Positions 5,956 through 13,941 of a stretch of DNA of 23,143 nucleotides are shown here, piece by piece. Under the pieces are notes generated by a model. That model ran no database searches. It was not told where the DNA came from and saw only the letters and a program-made list of their open reading frames with translations. The position numbers and the translations under genes were made by a program. The stretch is from an uncultured Lachnospiraceae bacterium (GTDB lineage: Bacteria; Bacillota; Clostridia; Lachnospirales; Lachnospiraceae): the NCBI GenBank assembly GCA_946406305.1, contig CAMJKC010000005.1, positions 1 to 23,143 on the forward strand. Direction: 5' to 3'. Position 1 is the first letter of the stretch. Every line of letters begins with the position of its first letter.

Positions 5956-7593
5956 ATGGAAGAAAAATTGATATTAAATATTTTAAAAATTTTAGAAACT
6001 GAATTTGATATAAAGGGTGAAAAAGATTTGGTATATATAGAAATACCAAAAGAAAGAAAAAATGGTCAATACACCACAAATGTTGCAATGAGAATTGCAA
6101 AAAAAATAAATAAAAATCCAAGAGAAATTGGTGAAATCATAAAGACACGATTGATTGATAGTGTAGAGGAATTAGAAAGAATAGAAATTGCTGGTCCTGG
6201 ATTTATAAATTTCTTTATAAAATATAACAATTTTTCAAAAATTATAAATGAAGTCCTTGAGAAAAAAGAAGATTATGGCAGAAATGACACTGGAAAAAAT
6301 GAGAAAGTTTTAATTGAGTATGTTTCGGCGAATCCTACAGGGAAACTTCATCTTGGACATGTAAGAGGAGCTGTATGGGGAGACTGTTGTGCGAGAATTA
6401 TGAAATTTTCTCAATATGATGTGTTGAAAGAATATTATGTAAATGATGCAGGTAATCAAATCAATAACCTCGCCATATCTATAGACATAAGATATAGAGA
6501 ATTATTTGGTGAAAAAAATGAGATGCCAGAAGGTTGTTATCATGGGGATGACATTATTTCAATAGCGAAGCATATAAAAGAGATTGACGGCGATAAGTGG
6601 TTAAAGGCAGATGAAAAAGAAAAACTTGATTATATGAAAAAAGTTGGAATGAAAATAGAACTTGATAATATAATTGAAGATTTAAAACATTATAGATGTG
6701 AATTTGACAGTTTTATAAGTGAGCAAACTTTTTATGACAAGGGGCTAATAGAAAAAGTATTAAACGATATGAAAGAGAAGAATTTGACTTATGAGAAGGA
6801 CGGAGCATTGTGGTTTAAGTCAAGTGAATTTAATGATGATAAAGATAGGGTTTTAAAAAAGTCTGATGGTAGTTACACTTACTTTACACCAGACATTGCA
6901 AATCATATATACAAACTTGAGAGAGGGTATAAAAAACTTGTTGACTTATGGGGTGGTGACCACAGCGGATATATAGCGAGGATGAATTGTGCATTACTTG
7001 CTCTTGGGTATCCTATAGGAACATTAGAAGTAGATATAATACAGATGGTTAGGCTCATTGAAAATGGCGAAGAAGTAAAGATGAGTAAAAGGCTTGGGCA
7101 TGCTTTTTCTTTGAGAGAGTTATGTGATGATGTAGGTGTTGACACTGCAAGATATTTTTTTATAGACAAAGCTATTGATTGCCAACTTGATTTTAATTTA
7201 GACCTTGCGAGAATGAAGACAAATGAAAATCCAGTTTTTTATATACAGTATGCTTATGTTAGGTTAAATGCAATTATAAATAAGGCAGAAAATATAGAGG
7301 AGACGAAAGAATATAATAATTTGAATGCACCAGAAGAGATAGAAATACTTAGACATATATCCCTTTTCCCAAATGTGGTTGGCGAGTGTGCAAAAAAAAG
7401 AGCTCCAAATAAATTGTGTAACTACATATATAAACTTGCAAAATATGTAAATTCTTATTATGTGTCATATAGCATATTAAATGCAGAAAGCGAAGAATTA
7501 AAAAGAGAGAGGCTCTCTCTCATAAAGGCAGTGAAAATTGTGTTAAAGAATTCATTTGACTTGATTGGAATAGAAGCATTAGAAAAAATGTAA
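5956..7593 (+). CDS. argS: Arginyl-tRNA synthetase
   Basis: This 545-residue class I synthetase charges tRNA-Arg with arginine in the cytosol. An N-terminal additional domain covers about residues 1-105. The class I signature follows as VSANPTGKLHLGH, with the HIGH motif HLGH at 132-135, and the KMSKR loop is at 375-379, full and canonical. The DALR-type anticodon-binding domain occupies roughly the last 110 residues (FYIQYAYVRLNAI onward). Length is normal for the family. The start ATG is the first in frame after the repeat array; an AAGGA at about 5938 is the nearest ribosome binding site, with long spacing (13 nt). No T-box leader is visible. The promoter is not evident and may lie within the GC-rich array. 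It converges with the minus-strand gene at 7596, with 2 nt between stop codons. Confidence 0.95.
   Translation: MEEKLILNILKILETEFDIKGEKDLVYIEIPKERKNGQYTTNVAMRIAKKINKNPREIGEIIKTRLIDSVEELERIEIAGPGFINFFIKYNNFSKIINEVLEKKEDYGRNDTGKNEKVLIEYVSANPTGKLHLGHVRGAVWGDCCARIMKFSQYDVLKEYYVNDAGNQINNLAISIDIRYRELFGEKNEMPEGCYHGDDIISIAKHIKEIDGDKWLKADEKEKLDYMKKVGMKIELDNIIEDLKHYRCEFDSFISEQTFYDKGLIEKVLNDMKEKNLTYEKDGALWFKSSEFNDDKDRVLKKSDGSYTYFTPDIANHIYKLERGYKKLVDLWGGDHSGYIARMNCALLALGYPIGTLEVDIIQMVRLIENGEEVKMSKRLGHAFSLRELCDDVGVDTARYFFIDKAIDCQLDFNLDLARMKTNENPVFYIQYAYVRLNAIINKAENIEETKEYNNLNAPEEIEILRHISLFPNVVGECAKKRAPNKLCNYIYKLAKYVNSYYVSYSILNAESEELKRERLSLIKAVKIVLKNSFDLIGIEALEKM
7500..7521 (-). terminator. Minus-strand terminator inside the 3' end of argS
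   Basis: Read on the minus strand, a perfect 7-bp stem GAGAGAG/CTCTCTC closes a 3-nt loop (AGC) and is followed by TTTTT. It lies about 75 nt past the stop of the convergent gene at 7596-8180 and would end that transcript. On the plus strand it is ordinary argS coding sequence. Confidence 0.65.
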
Positions 7594-7595
7594 TA

Positions 7596-8180
7596 TTATA
7601 AATCACTCTCTAGATTATTTTTTATTTCTTTTGTCTCCTCTTCAGTTAGTTTTTTGTGTTTAAAGTTAAATCTTTCTTGTATGGTGTGTTCCAAATTGTA
7701 AACTTCTATTAAATTTCTAACGAGTTTACTTTTTGGTTTACTTGAGCATATAAACTCCTGTTGGTTACTATTTATTCTTACATGTTGTATATTTTCGGCA
7801 TTGCCATATTTTAACATAAACCGTTTAGCAAGGTCATCAGAACATTTTACGTCAAAAACCCACAATTTGTCTTCCTTTTGCATACTTGGGTCAAAAATAT
7901 TTTTTAAATTAAGTCCCAAGAAATAACCTATTTCAGAAGCAATCATAGATATAATGACAACAGGTATGGCATTTCCTTTTACAATGGACCTCGTGATGAT
8001 GGTATTGAATATAATATAAAGTCCATTCGTAAGTAAAACTGCTTTTGTTTTTTCTTTACTTATATATACAGTTTTTAATGCATATATTGCAGTAGATATA
8101 ATTGTAAGTATAAAAATCAATATATAAATAAACATATAAATAAACAAAGCTGATATGAATTCATTTGTAAAAACATTCAT
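7596..8180 (-). CDS. Small membrane protein, possibly UPF0316/DUF2179-like
   Basis: This 194-residue protein has a hydrophobic N-terminal half with about three membrane helices: FISALFIYMFIYILIFILTI, one around KAVLLTNGLYIIFNTII, and AIPVVIISMIASEIGYFLG. A soluble C-terminal half of about 90 residues follows, starting near KLWVFDVKCSDD. The layout, with a TIxxAxxxxKTVYISK segment after helix 1 and a C-terminal alpha/beta domain, resembles the UPF0316 (DUF5698 plus DUF2179) membrane proteins. The match is by eye only, and no function is established for that family here. The ATG is supported by an AGGAG ribosome binding site on the minus strand, with TATAAT-like sequence at 8202-8207 as a possible -10. 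It is monocistronic and converges on argS. Confidence 0.7.
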   Translation of the reverse strand: MNVFTNEFISALFIYMFIYILIFILTIISTAIYALKTVYISKEKTKAVLLTNGLYIIFNTIITRSIVKGNAIPVVIISMIASEIGYFLGLNLKNIFDPSMQKEDKLWVFDVKCSDDLAKRFMLKYGNAENIQHVRINSNQQEFICSSKPKSKLVRNLIEVYNLEHTIQERFNFKHKKLTEEETKEIKNNLESDL

Positions 8181-8303
8181 AAGCTAATCTCCTATAGATT
8201 TATTATATCAAAAAATAATTAAAAATAGTCTTAAATATAAATTAAAAAACTATTAAGATTGTGCATTATATATATGAATTTATATTAAATAAAGCCTATG
8301 GTG

Positions 8304-8332
8304 TTGAAAAAAATGATATCATTTGTTAAAAT
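8304..8332 (+). promoter_or_regulatory. Promoter of the lemA operon with an internal palindrome
   Basis: TTGAAA (8304-8309) and TAAAAT (8327-8332) are 17 nt apart. The spacer contains AAATGATATCATTT (8311-8324), a perfect 14-bp palindrome. A dimeric regulator bound there would block RNA polymerase, so it is a candidate operator. The lemA ATG is 30 nt downstream, with a GGGAGG ribosome binding site. Confidence 0.65.
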
Positions 8333-8361
8333 ATAAATAAATAAAAATTGGGAGGTCATAT

Positions 8362-8916
8362 ATGATTTTACTTGTTTTATTAGCAGTAGTTTTATTTTTA
8401 ATAATTATAGTAATGTGGATTGTAGGTTTATATAATAAATTAGTATTGCTTGATGAAAATGTAAATAATGCGATGAGTCAAATCGGGGTTCAACTCACAT
8501 CAAGGTTTGATGCTCTTACAGGGCTTCTTGATTTGGTAAAAGGGTATAATGAGCATGAATATAAAACTTTAACTGATATAATAAAAATGAGAAGTAATAT
8601 AACTGGTAAAAGTTCTGCAAAAGATGTAGATGCACAAGAAAATATAATAACTGAGACAGTTGGGAAAATAGTAGCAGTTGCAGAAAATTATCCAGATTTA
8701 AAATCAAATACTAACTATCAAAGTTTGATGAATAGTTTAAATGACTATGAAGATAAAGTGAGAAAGTCAAGGCTTGTATATAATGATACTGTAACAAAAC
8801 TAAATAGAACTATAAGAATGTTCCCTATGAATATGATTGCTCCAATGTTTTCAATAGTTCAAAGAGACTATCTTGAGACAGATGAAAAAAAATCTGAAAT
8901 GCCAAGTATGAAATAG
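8362..8916 (+). CDS. lemA: LemA family protein
   Basis: This 184-residue LemA-type protein has one N-terminal membrane helix (about residues 1-22, ILLVLLAVVLFLIIIVMWIV). A helical-bundle domain follows, beginning YNKLVLLDENVNNAMSQIGV. The family hallmark is the C-terminal RKSRLVYNDTVTKLN followed by FPMNMIAPMF. The N-terminus probably faces out and the bundle lies in the cytosol, as proposed for the family; the biochemical role is not settled. An excellent GGGAGG ribosome binding site precedes ATG 8362. The DUF2207 gene starts 3 nt after its stop. This lemA-DUF2207 pairing is widespread in Bacillota and suggests the two work together at the membrane. Confidence 0.93.
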   Translation: MILLVLLAVVLFLIIIVMWIVGLYNKLVLLDENVNNAMSQIGVQLTSRFDALTGLLDLVKGYNEHEYKTLTDIIKMRSNITGKSSAKDVDAQENIITETVGKIVAVAENYPDLKSNTNYQSLMNSLNDYEDKVRKSRLVYNDTVTKLNRTIRMFPMNMIAPMFSIVQRDYLETDEKKSEMPSMK

Positions 8917-8919
8917 AAA

Positions 8920-10620
8920 ATGAAATTTTTTAGTGTAAAAAAATTTACTATTCTAATATTTTTTTCGTTAATAATAAATTGTAATTTTTCATATGCAAAT
9001 AATGTAAAGAATATATTTATGGGAGTGCATATAAATGAAGACGGAAGTGCATATGTAATACAATATTGGGTAGGGGATTTTACACAAGGAACAGAAGTAT
9101 ATATTCCCATAGATAAAGATGGAGAAAATATAAAATTATTATCAGTTAGCATGACAGGGCAACAAGGAAATCGAATAGAATTTGAAAAAGTAGATGACTG
9201 GAATGTAAATTCAAATTTTGAAGAGAAGAGTTATAAATATGGAATTAATAAAACTGAAAAAGGAATAGAGATATGTTTTGGCTTAAGTAAATATGGATAT
9301 AATAGTTATTCCATACACTATGTTATAGAAGATTTTGTAAAGAGATATCAAGACTATGATGGTTTTAATTATAAATTGATAAATGACAATATGAACATAT
9401 TTCCAACAAAAGTATCTGTTAATATAAGTGTAGCTGGGAAAGAGTTAAATAGTGATAATGCGAGGGTGTGGGGTTTTGGATTTGACGGAGTCGCAGCTTT
9501 CAATAATGGCATGGCAAATATATCTACAAATAGGGAGCTGGTTGGAAGTGACAGTGTTATAGTGATGATGAGATTTAACAAAAATTTATTGTCACCTAAA
9601 AAAGTAGTAGATAAAAGTTTTGATTCTGTTGTAGAAGAAGCTTTTCGTGGAAGTAGTTATAGTTTTGACCTATACAAAGAGGAAAATAAAATAACTTTAG
9701 AAGATATACTTATGTATATGTGGTATATACTATTTGCACTTGTAGCGATATGGCTCATATATAGAAGTATAAAAAGAAAAAGAGATATAAAAAAATTTTA
9801 TAATAGTTGTAATTATTTTAGAGATATACCAAACGGTGGAGATATGTTTATCACTTATTCTCTACTCAAAGATTTCTCAATAGATAAATTTTCTGAAAGT
9901 AATATTATTGCAGCATTGATAATAAAACTTGTAAACGATAAGTCTTTGGAAGACAAATACGAGGTTAAAAATAATTTATTTTTCAAAGAAAAGAAATCTG
10001 TTTCTTTTGAAATAAAAAAAGAGCCTGAAGGTGAGTTGTTAAAGAGGTTTTATAGCATTATAGTTGCAGCAGCAGGAAAAGATAATATCTTGCAAAAAAA
10101 TGAAATGGAAAATTATTTTTACAACAATCCAGAGTCAATAAAATTGTTTTATGATTTTGTCAATGACAATGGTCATAATAAATTAAATAAAGGAAATTGT
10201 TACAACAAAGTGCTTGGAAAAAGAATGGAGCATTTGAATGAGAAGGGAAAGGAAGAATTATCAGAAGTGTTTGGACTTAAAAAATACCTTGAAGAGTTTT
10301 CGCTAATTGGAGAGAGAGAAGTTAGTGAAACAGAAATATGGGATAATTATTTGATATATGCAGCACTTTTTGGAATAGCAGATAAAGTGCTAAAACAGTT
10401 TAAAGACATTTACCCAGATAGAATATATGAATTTAATAAATATGAAAACACTGTAAATGTCGGTTATGATTTTGTTAGAATTATGAATATAGGATATAGA
10501 AGGGCAAACTTCAATAAGTTGAGTAATGAAGTTACAAGAAGTGTAGGAAGTGGAGGTTTTACTTCTATAGGTGGTGGCGGAGGATTTAGTGGTGGTGGAG
10601 ATGGCGGAGGAGTTAGATGA
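8920..10620 (+). CDS. DUF2207-type predicted membrane protein, Gly-rich C-terminus
   Basis: This 566-residue protein begins with a signal peptide or N-terminal helix (KKFTILIFFSLIINCNFSYA, about residues 7-26). An extracytoplasmic beta-rich domain of about 230 residues follows, with the DUF2207-like opening in which a D/E-G-S-A-YVIQYW strand precedes IPID. A membrane helix lies at about residues 264-282 (ILMYMWYILFALVAIWLIYR), then a basic KRKRDIKKF stop. The rest is a cytosolic-looking region ending in SSGG-like repeats (GGGGGFSGGGDGGGVR), the usual tail of this family. The AALFGIADKVLKQF segment matches the conserved Y-A-x-A-L-G-x-x-D-K motif, but the pair of helices often found near it is not evident. 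It starts 3 nt after lemA, and its last 4 nt overlap the next gene (ATGA). No enzymatic function is known to me. Confidence 0.85.
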   Translation: MKFFSVKKFTILIFFSLIINCNFSYANNVKNIFMGVHINEDGSAYVIQYWVGDFTQGTEVYIPIDKDGENIKLLSVSMTGQQGNRIEFEKVDDWNVNSNFEEKSYKYGINKTEKGIEICFGLSKYGYNSYSIHYVIEDFVKRYQDYDGFNYKLINDNMNIFPTKVSVNISVAGKELNSDNARVWGFGFDGVAAFNNGMANISTNRELVGSDSVIVMMRFNKNLLSPKKVVDKSFDSVVEEAFRGSSYSFDLYKEENKITLEDILMYMWYILFALVAIWLIYRSIKRKRDIKKFYNSCNYFRDIPNGGDMFITYSLLKDFSIDKFSESNIIAALIIKLVNDKSLEDKYEVKNNLFFKEKKSVSFEIKKEPEGELLKRFYSIIVAAAGKDNILQKNEMENYFYNNPESIKLFYDFVNDNGHNKLNKGNCYNKVLGKRMEHLNEKGKEELSEVFGLKKYLEEFSLIGEREVSETEIWDNYLIYAALFGIADKVLKQFKDIYPDRIYEFNKYENTVNVGYDFVRIMNIGYRRANFNKLSNEVTRSVGSGGFTSIGGGGGFSGGGDGGGVR

Positions 10621-11516
10621 CTAATAAATATGGAATAATAATGTTATTATTAACTGCAATTTTATGGGGAACAGGTTTTGTTGCACAGTATATTGGTGGA
10701 GCATATCTTGGAAGTTTTTCTTTTACTTCTTTAAGGTGTTTAGTAGGAGCATTTTTTATATTGCTAACCATAATTATAAGTAATGTTAAAAAATATAAAA
10801 AGATTTGTTTTTTCACTGATGGAGAAAATGTAAAAGAGACTTTAGGGATTTCTTTCTTATGCGGATTTTTTTTATTTATAGCGATGACATTGCAGCAGAT
10901 AGGAGTTATGATGACTACAACTGCAAAAGCTGGTTTTATATCATCAATGACTGTTGTCTGTTGCCCAATAATACTTGTGGCATTTGGAAGAAAAATAAAA
11001 AAAGAAACTTGGTTTTTTATTATAGGAGCGGTCATCGGTATATGGATGTTAAATATTAACGAGAATGTGGAAATAGGTTTTGGGGACTTTATATGTTCTG
11101 TGTCAACCATATTTTTTTCAATAGATATATTGTTAATATCAAAGTTGGGGCATAAGATAGATAGTTTAAAATTTTCTTTTTTTAGATTTATAGAAGTCAC
11201 AGCGATAAGTGCTATAATAGCATTATTGTTTGAGAGATTAGAGATTAATAATATAATATTAGGTAGGTATGCAATATTATTTTCTGGAATATTTGTTATA
11301 GGTATGGCATATACAATGCAGATAATAGGAGAAAAGCATGTTGACCCAATAATAGCGACAATGATTATGAGTCTTGAAGGGATGTTTGCTACATTTTTTG
11401 GTTTTTTGATACTTGGACAAAGTTTGAATTTTTTACAGGTGGCAGGCTGTATAGTTATAACTGTGTGTATTGTGTTAGTTCAACTAACGAGTAATGATAT
11501 ATTTGTAGAAGTATGA
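10617..11516 (+). CDS. EamA/DMT family transporter
   Basis: This 299-residue integral membrane protein has about ten helices arranged as two five-helix EamA repeats. The N-terminal LLLTAILWGTGFVAQYIGG and FTSLRCLVGAFFILL segments are the family pattern of an early W-G-x-x-F and an R in helix 2. The second repeat ends with MIMSLEGMFATFFGFLILGQ, the conserved LEPxFA..GxxxLGE equivalent, with E in the expected place. Family members export amino acids, metabolites or drugs; the substrate cannot be told from sequence. The start ATG overlaps the DUF2207 stop as ATGA, and its own stop overlaps the mtaB start in the same way, so it is translationally coupled on both sides. Confidence 0.9.
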   Translation: MTNKYGIIMLLLTAILWGTGFVAQYIGGAYLGSFSFTSLRCLVGAFFILLTIIISNVKKYKKICFFTDGENVKETLGISFLCGFFLFIAMTLQQIGVMMTTTAKAGFISSMTVVCCPIILVAFGRKIKKETWFFIIGAVIGIWMLNINENVEIGFGDFICSVSTIFFSIDILLISKLGHKIDSLKFSFFRFIEVTAISAIIALLFERLEINNIILGRYAILFSGIFVIGMAYTMQIIGEKHVDPIIATMIMSLEGMFATFFGFLILGQSLNFLQVAGCIVITVCIVLVQLTSNDIFVEV

Positions 11517-12823
11517 AAAAAATAGCATATAAAAATCTTGGGTGTAAAGTTAATAGCTATGAAATGGAAAAAATTAAAAGAGATTTTTGTAATTTGGGTT
11601 TTTTAGAAGTGCCTTTTGATGACATAGCTGATGTGTATATAGTGAATACCTGTTCGGTAACTAATGTGGCTGACAGAAAATCAAGGCAAATGTTAAATAG
11701 GTGTAAAAAGGAAAATAACAAAGCTCTTGTTGTTGCAATTGGGTGTTTTGTCGATGCAAATCCTAACTATAAAGTTGAAAATATAGATATATATATAAAA
11801 AATGAAAACAAGAAAGATACAGCGAAGATTGTAACAAAGTATATAAATGAAAATAGTGGTAGTAAAGAGAGCTTCTTTGAAAAAAAAGAAATAAGGCAAG
11901 TTATAAAAATTGAAGACGGATGTAATCAGTTTTGTTCTTATTGTATAATTCCTTACTTGAGGGGTAGGGTAAAGTCAAATTCTATAGAGTCTGTTTTGAA
12001 AGATGTAGAAGAAGCAGTGTCATTTGGGGCGAGGGAGATAGTTTTGACAGGAATACACTTAAGTTCGTATGGCATAGATGAAAAAAATTTGACATATGAA
12101 TCTGAAGAGGGGAGAGAATTTGCGAGAGAGAAATTATATAATTTAATTTTAAATATTAGTGAAAATGAAAATATTGAAAGAATAAGGCTCGGTTCGCTTG
12201 AACCACGGCTCATAAATATAGACTTTGTGAATAAATTAAACCAAGATACTATTAGAGAAAAAGTGTGTCCAAGTTTTCATTTGGCATTACAATCTGGTAG
12301 CGATAAAGTTCTTAAAGATATGAATAGACATTATACTAAGGAAGATTATAAGAGAGCAGTAGATGTAATAAGAAGTAATATAGAAAATGCTACCATTACT
12401 ACAGATATTATAGTTGGTTTTCCAACGGAAACAGATAGTGATTTTATAGAGAGTTTAGATTTTGCGAAAAGCATAAGGTTTTATAACCCAAATGTATTCA
12501 AATTTTCTAAAAGAAAAAATACAAAAGCATATAATATGATAGATATTGATGAAAGTATAAAAAATGAAAGGTCTAATATCATGTTGGAAAGTCTTAATTC
12601 TATATCGCAAGAGATAATGAATGGTTTTTTAGGGAAAAAGACTGACATACTTGTAGAGGAAATAAAAGAAAATTATCTTGTGGGCTATAACAGAGAGTAT
12701 TTTAAGATTTTTGTAGAGAGAGATGAAAATGATAGAATAGATAATATAAAAGGTCTTTTAGGAAAAACAATAAATGTAAAAGTATATGGAAAAAAAGAAA
12801 ATTATCTACTTGCAAAAAAGTAG
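11513..12823 (+). CDS. mtaB: tRNA t6A37 methylthiotransferase MtaB
   Basis: This 436-residue radical SAM enzyme adds a methylthio group to t6A at position 37 of tRNAs, giving ms2t6A. The N-terminal MTTase domain has the three cysteines for the second iron-sulfur cluster in CKVNSYE, NTCSVTNVADRKSRQ and IGCFVD. The radical SAM cluster motif C137-x3-C141-x2-C144 lies in EDGCNQFCSYCIIPYLRGR. LALQSGSD and TDIIVGFPTETD are typical downstream segments, and a C-terminal TRAM domain of about 60 residues follows. GCNQFCSYC with IPYLRGR places it in the MtaB rather than the MiaB or RimO branch. It overlaps the EamA gene by 4 nt. Its 3' end carries a probable promoter for ireB. Confidence 0.92.
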   Translation: MKKIAYKNLGCKVNSYEMEKIKRDFCNLGFLEVPFDDIADVYIVNTCSVTNVADRKSRQMLNRCKKENNKALVVAIGCFVDANPNYKVENIDIYIKNENKKDTAKIVTKYINENSGSKESFFEKKEIRQVIKIEDGCNQFCSYCIIPYLRGRVKSNSIESVLKDVEEAVSFGAREIVLTGIHLSSYGIDEKNLTYESEEGREFAREKLYNLILNISENENIERIRLGSLEPRLINIDFVNKLNQDTIREKVCPSFHLALQSGSDKVLKDMNRHYTKEDYKRAVDVIRSNIENATITTDIIVGFPTETDSDFIESLDFAKSIRFYNPNVFKFSKRKNTKAYNMIDIDESIKNERSNIMLESLNSISQEIMNGFLGKKTDILVEEIKENYLVGYNREYFKIFVERDENDRIDNIKGLLGKTINVKVYGKKENYLLAKK

Positions 12824-12838
12824 TATATTAGATAAAAT
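12810..12838 (+). promoter_or_regulatory. Candidate promoter for ireB
   Basis: TTGCAA (12810-12815) and TAAAAT (12833-12838) are 17 nt apart. The -35 box lies inside the end of mtaB and the -10 box just after its stop. The AT-rich setting makes chance matches possible. Confidence 0.45.
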
Positions 12839-12856
12839 AAAATAAGGAGTTTTAGT

Positions 12857-13138
12857 ATGGGGAATTTAGATGAAAAAAATATTGACCAAACACAAATCAT
12901 TAGACTTGACAGAAGTGACAATGAAGAGGTAGATGTAAGGGAAGTCATTGCACAGGTCTATGCGATATTAAAAGAAAAGGGGCATAACCCAGTAAATCAA
13001 TTAGTTGAATATTTACTTAGTGGTGACCCTATATATATAACGAGTTTTAAAAATGCGAGAACTTTAATAAATAGAGTAGAAAGAGATGAACTTTTAGAAG
13101 AAATTATTTCTTCATACTTTAAAAATAATTTTGAATAA
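12857..13138 (+). CDS. ireB: IreB family regulatory phosphoprotein (UPF0297)
   Basis: This 93-residue cytosolic protein belongs to the IreB/DUF965 family. The signature runs through IAQVYAILKEKGHNPVNQLV, then YLLSGDPIYITSFKNAR and RVERDELLEEIISSYF. In Enterococcus faecalis IreB is phosphorylated on N-terminal threonines by the PASTA kinase IreK and limits cephalosporin resistance. Here the N-terminal segment carries TQIIRLD, with Thr in a comparable place. An AAGGAG ribosome binding site precedes ATG 12857. It begins the ireB-ruvX-DUF1292 trio that is conserved across Bacillota. Whether it acts with a Ser/Thr kinase here cannot be seen in this window. Confidence 0.94.
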   Translation: MGNLDEKNIDQTQIIRLDRSDNEEVDVREVIAQVYAILKEKGHNPVNQLVEYLLSGDPIYITSFKNARTLINRVERDELLEEIISSYFKNNFE

Positions 13139-13159
13139 ATTTGACAGTGATAATGTTTT

Positions 13160-13188
13160 TTGACTTTTCTGTTTTGGAAAAGGATTAT
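13160..13188 (+). promoter_or_regulatory. Weak candidate promoter for ruvX
   Basis: TTGACT (13160-13165) is 17 nt from GATTAT (13183-13188). The -35 box is good and the -10 box poor (4 of 6). It lies in the 79-bp gap between ireB and ruvX, which otherwise holds no gene or hairpin. Confidence 0.25.
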
Positions 13189-13217
13189 TTTGGTTTACTG
13201 GTAGTTGAGGCTTGACT

Positions 13218-13649
13218 ATGAAAATACTTGGTATAGATTATGGTGATTTGACAATTGGAATAGGGATATATGATGATAGTGTAGATTTTATATACCCTTT
13301 GAAAACTATACATAGAAAAAGAAAAAATGTATTGAGAAAAAGTATTAATGAGCTCTGTGATATTGTGTTAGAGAATAATATAAAAAAAATAGTGATAGGT
13401 TTACCACTTAATGCAGATGGTACCGAAGGGCAGAGAGTAGTGGAAACTAATTTTTTTGTTGAAAAATTAAAAAACAGAATCAAAGATGTTGATTATATAA
13501 TGGTTGATGAAAGGTGGACGACAATAGATGCAAAAGAACTTATTGCATATAAAAAGTATGATAAAAAAGAAATGAAAGAAAAAATAGACCAAGTTGCGGC
13601 TTGTTTAATATTAAAAAAATATAAGGAGGATAATAATGGAAAAAAATGA
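13218..13649 (+). CDS. ruvX: Putative pre-16S rRNA nuclease / Holliday junction resolvase RuvX (YqgF)
   Basis: This 143-residue RNase H-fold nuclease acts in pre-16S rRNA 5' processing in E. coli and is annotated in many genomes as a Holliday junction resolvase. The first acidic strand is KILGIDYGDLTIGIGI (D7). VIGLPLNADGTEG is the conserved G-x-P loop, VDERWTTIDAKE supplies the central acidic residue, and KEKIDQVAACLIL the last one. I chose ATG 13218 because a GAGG ribosome binding site sits 7 nt upstream and the family starts there; the in-frame TTG at 13212 would overlap it. Its end overlaps the DUF1292 gene by 14 nt. It is the middle gene of the conserved ireB-ruvX-DUF1292 set. Confidence 0.93.
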   Translation: MKILGIDYGDLTIGIGIYDDSVDFIYPLKTIHRKRKNVLRKSINELCDIVLENNIKKIVIGLPLNADGTEGQRVVETNFFVEKLKNRIKDVDYIMVDERWTTIDAKELIAYKKYDKKEMKEKIDQVAACLILKKYKEDNNGKK

Positions 13650-13941
13650 TGATTTTTACATCACTTTGAAAGGAGAAGATGGTGATGTAATTGTCGAAGT
13701 GCTTGAACAGACAGTTGTTAATGGAATAACTTATGTTTTAGTAGTAGAAAAAAATGACAGTGACAGTGAATTTGAGAATTGTTTCATTTTAAAAGATGTA
13801 TCTCTTGAAAGTGAAAAAGAGGGCAATTATGAGACAATTGAAGATGAAAAGGAATTTGAAGAGATAGGAGAAATTTTTAAAAAGATTTTGTTACATGACG
13901 ATATTGTATTGACAAATGATAGTGAGGTGGGAAGTGAATAA
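13636..13941 (+). CDS. DUF1292 domain-containing protein
   Basis: This 101-residue acidic cytosolic protein is of the DUF1292 (YrzB) family. The pattern is FYITLKGEDGDVIVEVLEQ, then NGITYVLVV, a D/E-rich linker and FILKDVS. The C-terminus is strongly acidic. Function is not established for the family. An AAGGAGG ribosome binding site lies inside the end of ruvX, and the gene overlaps ruvX by 14 nt. Its own end overlaps the likely GTG start of the RNase J gene by 8 nt. The ireB-ruvX-DUF1292 order is what supports the call beyond sequence. Confidence 0.88.
   Translation: MEKNDDFYITLKGEDGDVIVEVLEQTVVNGITYVLVVEKNDSDSEFENCFILKDVSLESEKEGNYETIEDEKEFEEIGEIFKKILLHDDIVLTNDSEVGSE

Noticed and set aside
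5613..6002. Open frame of 129 codons through the GC-rich repeats with a repeated VLAP-SRSPLRKA-like peptide
   Set aside because: It exists because 69-nt repeat periods keep frame. It has no ribosome binding site, its composition is unlike neighbouring proteins, and it overlaps the start of argS in another frame.
7594..7640. Plus-strand terminator of argS (AATC...GATT then T-run)
   Set aside because: The stem is only 4 bp with an 8-nt loop, too weak to call.
13916..13933. ATG 13916 as start of RNase J
   Set aside because: It lies upstream of the GAGGTGGG ribosome binding site that fits GTG 13934. It remains possible but adds only six residues.
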